Assembly: GCA_037178975.1 (NCBI GenBank)
Contig: JASJZH010000002.1
Location: 2,914,001 to 2,978,000, forward strand
Origin: Oscheius tipulae
Taxonomy: Eukaryota; Nematoda; Chromadorea; Rhabditida; Rhabditidae
Direction of reading: 5' to 3'
DNA: 64,000 nucleotides
Position 1 is the first letter of the stretch. Each line of letters starts with the position of its first letter. Below the pieces are notes generated by a model that did no database searches, was not told the origin of the DNA, and saw only the letters and a list, made by a program, of their open reading frames with translations. Below, piece after piece: positions 55,743-64,000 of this stretch. The translations under genes were made by a program, and so were the position numbers.

Positions 55743-56599
55743 TTCTTTGTAGACTAGCCGCCAAATTCCCACAATAAAATGTTTGCCGACTGCTGTTCCG
55801 GAACTTTTGAGCTCCTTAGTGTCCGTGTGCGCGCGTGTACGGAGTCTTTCCGGTCTCTCTCTCACTCTGCCGAGGGGGGACTGACCGGAGCTCTGGACTA
55901 TTTGCCCAGGCCACTGTACTAGCCGAGCCCCGTGGTCTCTCTCTCCGTCTTGCCTAGTCAATCTTCTCTAGTCTCTCTCTCTGGAGACCGTCTCCGGACA
56001 GCCTCTGTTTCTCAAGTGTTGGGTGGTCATTTTTGTGACTTTTCTTGGCAAAGTTGTAGGGAGACTGTTTATTTGGTAGGGACGAGGAGAGAGTCCTTTA
56101 AGGGGCTTGTTTATTCTCGGAGTCTCTCTTGGTCGAACAAGGCTCTTCAAGCCTTCTCTAACAGCTCACATTTGGGTCGAGGGATCTCTGCTTTCTTTTC
56201 TGTTTCAATCTTGTTTACTGGGTTAGTTCTGTTGTTCTCTTCGGTTTTTCGGTCGAAGATCGTCAGCTCAAGACACCGAGCTATAAACAAGTTCTAACGG
56301 GACCTGGTGGGTAGCAAAAATGATTCTGCCAACCTGAAACTCCTCAAGACGATCGTACGTTAGTTACCAGAACATTTTCAAGACACCGAGCTATAAACAA
56401 TCGTTCTAACCAGATTCCATTCTATAGTGACCGATCCTCGTCCTCCAGAAAACGTCATGTAATGACTGTCTTCCATAGTTTTGCACTGGAAGTCGTGCTC
56501 CAGGTTACTAAAGTTACAACCATGTTTACGAAAACCGTATCCAATTGCATACAAATTAGTTCTGGCTTTATGGGACTGTTGTGCCAGTAAACACTTCTT
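55743..56599. other. Intergenic with a 23-nt direct repeat
   Basis: TCAAGACACCGAGCTATAAA plus CAA occurs at 56268-56290 and 56378-56400, each followed by GTTCTAAC. A 121-codon frame at 55932-56297 (+) lacks support. No gene seen. Confidence 0.45.
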
Positions 56600-56737
56600 T
56601 ATATCGCCGCTTCTCCAATAGCCTAAGTTCATAATTTTCCCCAAAAGGTGACTTGTTAACTTAATTCTTGACATCCAATGACTTGCCAGCTTTCTTCTCG
56701 TGACGCACGGACGGACACCACTGCCCTTTAGTAAAGA
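56600..56737. repeat. Dispersed repeat family A, copy 3
   Basis: Matches copy 1 from TCGCCGCTTCTCCAA through TGACTTGCCAGCTTTCTTCT to GACGCACGGACGGACACCAC and the CTTTAGTA tail. Same orientation as copies 1 and 2. Confidence 0.7.
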
Positions 56738-57176
56738 AAGATTTTTTTTTAGCCTTTCTCCTCCATGTTATGAGGACTAGGCTGGGAAATATGTCTGGAT
56801 CCGAAGGGGTTCTTTCCAGAACTCTCATGAGATGAGACACTCAATACAATAGCTCCTGTTTTACTCGGAAGAATAGTCAGCCTCTAAGAAGCATTGTTCG
56901 CTTCACGTATCCGTCAGCCTCAGAACCCTCTTTTTGCTCATTCCTTTCTCCTGTTTTCTCAAATCCGCCTTCTTTCACGCTCACAACTGGAAAGTCTCTC
57001 TTGCTGACTAATTATTTGCCCTCTCTCAACTACCCACACCCAGTTAGATTCCGAGCTTCCACCCAGTAGACTTTTTTCAAAAACCTTCTTGACTCATCCA
57101 CAGTCTCTTCTTTTTCCAGAAAAGGAGCGGCAGCTGCACGCGCAGCACTCCCCGCGGTCTAAGAATAGATCGAGGC

Positions 57177-60142
57177 ATGAGTGTGCCGCCCTCAAGGGCC
57201 CAATCTGAGGTTACTTTCCAATGTTTTTTCTTTCAAAATTGTCACTTTAGGTCTTCTCAGCGTCGCAATATGGCGTGGCGACGGTGCGACCACGACCAAC
57301 GATCAACTTCTTCAATCTTCCGACCTTTATCCTCCACATTGTCGGCCTGGCCTGTCTCTGGGCGCTGTGGTACTATTTGAGGTAAAAAAAAAGCTGACTG
57401 ACCCGAGAGAGCGTGGATTGACTTCCGTTATTTACTGAGCCGTGTGTGGTGTCAATGGCCGAGAGATGGTTTTGATCGTGAGGAAGAGACGCAAGGGCTC
57501 ATGGTAGTAACGGTTCTTCCTTTTGAAAATTTCTAGAAGATTCTTGAACTGGACTTTTTGGACAAAATTATATTACTTTTACGAATGAGGCGAATGCGAT
57601 GGACGCTGAAGAAACCGCAAGACTCAGTCCGGGCAGTAGACATGGTTAGTTTGATCGGCCCAGTTTCGTCTATTATCCAAATCAGCTAAATTTTTCTCTT
57701 GGCTTACAGAGAATAGAGTTTATTAGTTTGTTGGTGGAAACATTGCCTGTCCCAAAAACGTGTCGCTAAGAGGTCAAGTAAGCAGAGTTGCTTTCTTTTC
57801 TAACACGGGACGAGATTAGAGCTTTTCTTTGACCCCCAGAGTCAAATAATAGCACACAGGTGATAAGCATTATTTTGCAGCCGACAGTGCTTGATCAGTT
57901 ATAGCCTTACTATATTCAGTGTGTCTCTCTGATACTGTCAGTAGTTCCAAACGGACTGATCTCCTGAGAAAATATGAACTCCTCTCCAGCAGATCTTTCA
58001 TAACTGGTTGAGCGAGCATAATGCCCTTCTTAACTTAGCATAGACTTGTTTCAGATTCACCTCGGTCTTCCCCTTCCATCACCGAGTCTTCTACTGCAAG
58101 GACATCCATCTTTACAAGCCCAACTTCCAGCCAGAAGACTTTGAGGTCTACGTCTCCTACCCCCTTCTCTACACTCTCGCCTTTGTCTTGCCACCAGTAG
58201 TTGTGAGTTTTCTTTGTCCCTTTCTCTCTTGGAGTCTTTCGTCATTAGTCACTGTTTAGCACAGTGAGTGTGTCCACTTCTGGTGGGAAGCGGATCAGCA
58301 AACAGTCTGTGTTCTGGGCCTGTTGGGGACGCAATATGACGGAAATGTTTTCAGATGCTTTTGGGAGAGATTGCCTTCTGGCTTTTCAGTACCAAGCCGA
58401 GAAAAACTGTCTACGCGACCTGTGGTGAATGCAAAGTTCATCTCTTTACCCGTCGTCTGATGCGTTTCGTCGGTGTCTTTCTCTGCGGAGCTCTGGTGGT
58501 TCAGATCTTCGTGGACACGATCAAACTGATGACAGGATATCAGAGACCTTACTTCTTGTCTCTCTGCAACGTCTCTATCACGTAAGGTTTAGAAAGATCG
58601 GTTTGATAGACGGGGAAAATCGTGAGGGGACCCTCAAAATTTGCTTTGAAAACATCGGAAACTACTGTTCTTTCATGTATAGCCAATACAACGAGCAAAT
58701 GAGGTTGTGAGTGTCTTTTCCTTGCTTGCTAAACGGGTTCTACGATAAACATAAAGTTTCTAAAAAAGTGCCCTCTTTTTGTTGACAAACAATGTCTTGC
58801 TCGTGTCTCGAGTCCCATAGGATAGAATTCGACACAGTTTCTTTATTTCTGCGCTACATTAGATTCTGACATTTGCTCAACTTTGTAGAATATCCAATAA
58901 CCGTTTCTTCTTACCTAGACTTGCGCCTGAAAGATTGGTTGATTGGGATTGATTTGCGAGCAATCCAGCCACTCCATTGTTGTAAGAACACAGCTTTAGG
59001 GCCTGTACTGCTCCACTGGAGCACTCTCCCTCCCCATCTCCACACCTGGCATGTAACTATAGAGGTGCTGATGAGCTTCGGTACGCCTGGTTGACATTCC
59101 CATCTCTCCATGCGGCCTTCTCCAGCTACTCGGCCATGTTCGCTTCGGTTTGTCTCTTTTCCACATTCTTTTGACACTAAATCTTTTAGCTCTACATCTA
59201 CTACATGATCAATCTGCGCGGAGCTCCCCTTCTACGTCCCTTCCTCATCTTCGGATTCATCGGTCTGGCCATCGTCGACTCGTTCTCAAGGATCAATGGC
59301 TACAAGAATCATTGGAGAGACATCTGGGTGGGATGGCTGATGGGCTGCTGCATGGCCTGGTTCCTCTGCCGGTGTGTGCTCTGCTTCCAGGAGATTTATC
59401 ACATGGTGGTGGAGAAGGCTCCGATTGTTGAGGAGCCGGAAGCACCGTTCTTCAAATGGTTCCGACTGCCCAGGGTACAGGCTCCGTCTGTCAGGGAAGA
59501 CTATGTGTAAGTTGTTCATTCTCTGAGAGAGCGAAATTTGTAGTACAACATTCTTCTTTCCTCCTTTCTTTAGGTGGTCAATAGTCCTCCAAACACTGTT
59601 CAAAAACTAATCTTTCCAATGAATCACAGCTAAGAGGACGAGTAGCTTGTCTCTTGATGTCTTGTGGTTACTCATCCAGCCATTTCTTTTGGGCTCGGTC
59701 CAGTGACCCGCTCCAAAGAGTTGACCCGAAACCTCGTAAAAAAAGGCAATGCTTTTCGCCGTAACCTTTCTAGGAACTTGATCTAGCTTTCTCTAGGAAT
59801 ACTGAGAGTCTGTTCTCTCAATAATACAGGCAGCCTACCTAAGAGATTAGTTATCACTTCTGCCAGCACTTCACCATTGAACGAGTACGTTAAATAAATA
59901 CCGAATTAGATGCAGTTCTTTTCAGAGATTAGGAACGCTCCAAATGTGTCTAGTTCAGAAAAATTCACCTTTTCAGCGTCTACGAGGAAGAAGTCCCCGA
60001 AGCCGGCACGCTTCCCCGTCATCGACGCAACCGCGACAAGAAGTACGAGGTCACGACTACGACGGAATCTTTCCATCGAACGATCAGTCCTCCGCAGCAG
60101 AATTATCCGGACCCTGCTCAGGATTACCGTAACCATTACTAG
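57177..60142 (+). CDS. Lipid phosphate phosphatase-related membrane protein (PAP2 fold)
   Basis: Seven exons (57177-57209, 57251-57381, 58055-58202, 58355-58581, 59063-59147, 59190-59506, 59977-60142) give 368 aa with about six TMs. PAP2 motifs: C1 KLMTGYQRP (K-x6-RP, followed by YFLSLC), C2 LTFPSLHAAFSSY (PSxH) and C3 SRINGYKNHWRDIWVGWLMG. In active lipid phosphate phosphatases C3 is SR-x5-H-x3-D; here the first His position is Asn (K-N-H-W-R-D), so activity is doubtful, as in vertebrate PLPPR proteins. The C-terminus is a hydrophilic cytosolic tail. An alternative last exon after TTCTTTAG (59575-59610) would replace the tail by WSIVLQTLFKN. Location: plasma or internal membrane. Confidence 0.85.
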
Positions 60143-60711
60143 AAAGCTGTTTCTCTCTCTCTGTCTGTATATTTCTCTTGTCCCCACTAGTGCCTATTTA
60201 TTCCGATGCTCATCTCTACTGATCGTATATTTATTGTTTTAAGAGTTGCTTGCAATGAATGGTCGCTTTCCGTTGATAGAATGAGGAAAAGTGAAGTTAA
60301 AAAATGCGCGCGAATTTTCTGAATTCAAACACTGGAAATTACTTCCAAGTTTTTCTTTTTCCTTATTTTCTCTTTCTTTTCACTGTTTACCGACATTTTC
60401 TTTGCAAGGAAAATGGCATAATAGTCCTGGCACAGAGTTTAGATGTTCCAAAGTTGACACATGCAAAAAACCTGTTGTTTCCAGCAGGTTTATCGCAGAT
60501 ACTCAGTTAAAAGTCTTTTTTCTCTAATTTCTTGAATTTCACAAAAAAAGCTCTAACTATCAGTGTCTGCTAGCTTTACAGATAATAGGAAGGCTATCAC
60601 TAGCCCATACCGTTGCGTTTGCTAGAAAATATTCCCAAACTTGCAGTTCCTACCTTTGCTCCGTTCTCTTATTCAAATTTCTTTCCCTAAAACTTGTTAT
60701 TTGCCAGAAAA
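60143..60711. other. Intergenic, no gene seen
   Basis: No ORF with support. A TTGCCAG acceptor-like site lies 6 nt before the WDR18 ATG, consistent with trans-splicing. Confidence 0.4.
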
Positions 60712-63548
60712 ATGGGCAAAACCCAAGCCGGGCCGGCTTCTGGGACGAAAGGAGTCCAAGAGAGCTCTCTCGGTCAGCCGAGTCAGGTCGACGTCGTTCA
60801 GAAACCCGTTGAGGTCAGTCCGATTTCGTTTTTCTTTGTAGAATTCAGATTTAGATGCTACTAGTCGGAGCCTCGAGCCCGGATCCGTTCTCTACAATCG
60901 TCGTGGATCCGAGAACCGGCGTCTCGGCCTGGAGCTACAAAGGATCGGAGCTTCAAGGAGCCTCAGCTGGCCGAGTCGTTCCGTTAGGCTAGTTTTTCTT
61001 ATTATGCTAATTTTCCGCTTTTTTAGGCAGCAACGGAGACCATTTCCTAATCGCGGTCAAGGACCGACCTCTCCTCAGCTGTCTGGCCGTTCACAATCGT
61101 GATCGCTTCCACGCCAAAAGTGTCGTCGCCGGCCCCATCAGCTCCCTCGTCTCTAGTCGCGACGGCACACTCCTCTTCGTGGCTATCGCCACTAAAATTT
61201 ACATTTATCTGGTACTTTTTCGTGTTTTCCCTCTAACGATGGATTCAGCTAACAACGGGTGAGCTGCTCTCTGTCGTCGATGCCCACTATCAGCCGATCG
61301 CCCGACTCGGGCTGTCTTCAGATGAAGCTCTTCTCGTCTCGGCCTCCAACGATGGAGCTGTTCACGTCTATCTGGTCTCAGAGTACGTTATCAAGCTATT
61401 TACTTATTTCCACTGCTTTCAGACTAGTTTCCACAGAGCGGGAGCGAAATGTGAAACCCCTCCGAAAGTGGCAAGCTCATACGCTCCCGATCAGAGGACT
61501 TTCCGTCGGCCTGGGCCAGGATCCTCGGATCGCCACCTGCGGTATCGATCACACGGCCACAGTTCACTCGATTTCCCTGGATTCCTCCCTTCTAAAGGTG
61601 CTTTGGATTTGTTTTATAGAATAAATTGTTCACAGATCTCCGCTGACCGTCCCCTGACCAGCTGCACCCTAGATCCGGCCGAGTCACGTCTCTTCGTCGG
61701 CTCCGACCTAGGAAATATCGCTCAAATCAATTTGTACAGCGTTGTAAGACACTTTTTGAACTTTTTGAGACAAGAAATTTAGGGCCTGAAGAGCGACATT
61801 CTGATCCAGACGTCGGACGAGCGGAACGAGTCCGTCCCGGTCTTCAACAGTCATTCAGACGAGATTTCCGGGCTCGCGATTAATGGAGACGGAGCCCTCC
61901 TAGCCTCTGGTGACGTTACCGGCAAATACTGTCTCTGGGAGATTGGGAGTCGACAGTGCTTGAGAGTTTGTTTCTCATTGTTTCTTTTGGTAGAAGAAAA
62001 CCTAGGTGAGCACGATGAGAGGAGCGATATCGACGCTGTCGTTCATCCCGAACTGGCCGACACTGTCCAGCAGCGAGCATACGACCGTCTGGAGGCCGGT
62101 CTTCGATCTACATAGAAATCCCTCCGACTCCGGAAACGTACAACTGGCTGTGAGGAGGAAGGACAATCACGATATGGTAGGCCATTGCTCATTTCATGGT
62201 GGAAAAGTGAAAAAGTTTCCTACGTCTCTATCAATATCTCTCGATCCAGTGTGTCCCCATTTTTTGCCATTTTCTGACTGCGTGTCCATTTCCTCGTCTG
62301 TTTTCTCCTAGTTAATGGCGTCAACCCGCAATTTCATCCCTGTCTACTTGTTCAGTTTTTATCCTGTGTGTGTCAGTACTATTCCGTCGTCTAGTGCCGC
62401 AGTCTGTCTGTCTTTTTCGAACACCGGCACATCAGTAGCCTACCCCTCAAAAACCTAACTGAACCATTCTGTTTCTCTTCTTGCGCTGCTGGAACAGAAG
62501 CAGAATTGGTGTAGGCAAGTGGACGACTATGTGTTGATTGGCGAGGGAGTGAGAATTCGTCAATTTCAACAGTTTCCGAACACCTACAGAAAAAGGGCGC
62601 CAGTCTGGAACTTTACCTTCTTCTTCCAGGCACGATGGAGCTCTCTGGTAGACAGACTGCTGGAAACCCAGAGCGGACAGCTGGTGGACAGCTCAAAGGC
62701 CATGAAGACGAAAAAGACGACGGAACTGACTGCCTCTTCTTCCTCTCAAAATGGAATCGATGATGAGATTCAGCTCGTGGAGACGCCCAAGAAGGCCACT
62801 TCTAGTGAATCTATAGGTATTTTCCTATTTTTTAACAACATACAAAACATTAAAGCGGGTTCTGGACCTTTTTTTTCGACCATGAGTTCTGATATGGGTA
62901 TCGTAGAGAAAAACTCGCTGTTCACAGAGATGTACTTCTTTTCTGTTTAATCAGCGATTTTCACCGAAATATAAGCCCGCAAAGTTGCTACTTCAGAACA
63001 AAAGTTACCTTTGCCGAGCAGCTTTCTTGGCTGTACTTGTCAGCCTTGTTTCGACAAGTCGTGCGCGTTTTGGCAAGTCAAGGCTAGTCCCAAAGAAAGA
63101 ATATTCAGTCGAACTTGTAGTTTCTGGTAGCATGTTGCTCCTTTATTTTGGGACAACTACTCAGAATAGCAGTTGAATGCATCCCAGTTGCTTCAAAAAC
63201 GGATTTCCCACAACTTACACTATCTAGGTTAGAGTTTTGCATCAAAATTAATTCCCAAAGTTATTCTTATGGAATGAGGGTGTCTCGTTTTAACTGTAAA
63301 CAATTTTACCTTCAAGTGGTACTTCGAAAATAATGTTACGTCGCATTTCTGACTCAAAAAGGCTACGGCTTGTTAAATCACCTAAATTCTAATTTTTGCG
63401 AACTAGAAAAGAGTCCGGACACTTGTTTTAAGATAACGAGGACGATCCGGCCGACGAGAGGATCAAGAAGCTGCTGGAGGAGAACAAGAAACTACGCAAA
63501 ATCAACGCAGAACTTTACAGTTTCGCGGCAAAACATATTATGGAATGA
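60712..63548 (+). CDS. WDR18: WD-repeat protein WDR18 (Ipi3 homologue), ribosome biogenesis
   Basis: Eleven exons from 60712-60813 to 63433-63548 join in frame to 508 aa. The blades are seen as repeated beta-rich blocks: LLVGASSPDPFSTIVVDPRT, EALLVSASNDGAVHVYLVS, HTLPIRGLSVGLGQDPRIAT then GIDHTATVHSI, and HSDEISGLAINGDGALLASG. The C-terminal helix ERIKKLLEENKKLRKINAEL followed by YSFAAKHIM matches the WDR18 end. In yeast and man the protein works with Rix1/PELP1-TEX10 and Rea1/MDN1 in 60S maturation in the nucleus. The second intron appears to begin GC rather than GT (TTAG|GCTAGT, 60988). Large 616-nt intron 62817-63432. It is followed by PTRH2 after 156 nt on the same strand. Confidence 0.85.
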
Positions 63549-63704
63549 CTCTAGAAATTTGTTATTTTTTTGGCTTGTTTTGTTGATTTTAATCCCTACC
63601 TGTTATGAATTCGTTATTCAGTATTGTTTCATTTTTTGTCGGAGGAGTTTCCAGAGTGTTTTTGCTATAAAAATTGACCAAAATTGGTCTGAATCCCTTC
63701 AGAA

Positions 63705-64000
63705 ATGGGCGGTTTTTGGAGTCAGGAGCCGGCCACACCTCCGGCCAGCAGTCCGAGCCAGAAGGCGAGCTTTCAGGAGGCTCTAAAGGCCATCGCGCGG
63801 GCAAAACGAACCCATAAGATGGTCTTTGTCGCGAACATGTCTCTGGCGATGGGCAAGGGAAAACTGGCGGCCCAGGTAGCTCACGCGGCCATTGCCGTCT
63901 ATCGGCAGGCCTCGAAGACGGTCGAAGGACAGGCCGCCCTAGAGAGCTGGGAGCAGCACGGAGCTGTGAAGATTGTCGTCAAGGGCGAGTCGACGGAGCA
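63705..64000 (+). CDS. PTRH2: Peptidyl-tRNA hydrolase 2 (PTRH2), 3' end beyond the window
   Basis: The open frame starts MGGFWSQEPATPPASSPSQK, with the ATG 3 nt after a CCCTTCAG acceptor. From residue about 41 it matches the Pth2 core: HKMVFVANMSLAMGKGKLAA then QVAHAAIAVYR with the conserved Lys of the MGKGK loop and QxAHA, then LESWEQHGAVKIVVKG. Pth2 cleaves peptidyl-tRNAs released from ribosomes; the animal form is mitochondrial or cytosolic. The N-terminal 40 residues are a linker rather than a clear TM. The gene continues past 64000. Short gap from WDR18 and an acceptor right at the ATG suggest a downstream operon gene processed by SL trans-splicing. Confidence 0.92.
   Translation, partial: MGGFWSQEPATPPASSPSQKASFQEALKAIARAKRTHKMVFVANMSLAMGKGKLAAQVAHAAIAVYRQASKTVEGQAALESWEQHGAVKIVVKGESTE

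Noticed and set aside
1-64000. CRISPR arrays, bacterial operons or phage genes
   Set aside because: Spliced genes, MSP, SL RNA and 5S genes show nematode nuclear DNA; no array of spaced direct repeats exists.

Overview
The window is nuclear DNA from a nematode. The evidence is direct: an intact major sperm protein (MSP) gene plus two decayed copies; 119-nt 5S rRNA genes of nematode type; and two spliced-leader (SL) RNA genes, each with a 22-nt leader like SL1, a GT donor, an Sm site and a 3' hairpin. Genes are split by many small introns (about 35-100 nt) with GTRAGT donors and TTTCAG acceptors, and several starts sit just downstream of a TTTCAG-type site, as expected with trans-splicing. I cannot name the species. 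The leader is not identical to C. elegans SL1 or SL2 as I know them. Gene models below were spliced by hand and checked for reading-frame continuity; no search was run.

Layout. 1-13.3 kb: a small membrane protein (+), a rhodopsin-like receptor (+), a DOMON/cytochrome b561 reductase (-) with the intact MSP gene nested antisense in one intron, a secreted EGF-DOMON protein with an N-terminal copper-brace-like start (-), and a 77-aa homeodomain protein (-). 14-19 kb: an unrecognised gene, an MSP pseudogene, and an SF1 (DNA2/NAM7-type) helicase. 19-26 kb: a poor stretch with low-complexity tracts, a MITE-like inverted repeat and only weak gene candidates. 26-29 kb: a 5S rRNA gene, a truncated 5S remnant, and a second seven-transmembrane receptor (-). 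30.6-42.0 kb: a 28-exon agrin gene (NtA, Kazal/follistatin, laminin-EGF and laminin-G domains) with an alternative signal-peptide first exon. Its introns hold three 5S genes, two SL RNA genes, three small antisense protein genes, a dispersed repeat and a third MSP copy. 42.5-49 kb: a dead mariner-like element, a short hypothetical gene, two small secreted proteins and a coiled-coil protein. 49.3-53.8 kb: INCENP and CCT2. 55-60 kb: a secreted cysteine protein (partial) and a lipid phosphate phosphatase-related protein. 60.7-64 kb: WDR18 followed 156 nt later by PTRH2, a likely operon; PTRH2 runs off the window.

Two dispersed repeat families (A: three copies; B: two copies) and recurring GACAGAGA-type tracts in introns mark this genome. 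The features most worth attention are the SL RNA/5S inverted pair inside agrin, the agrin alternative promoter exon, the array of SUMO-type motifs in INCENP, the histidine-to-asparagine change in the lipid-phosphatase-like protein, and the small genes tucked antisense into agrin introns.
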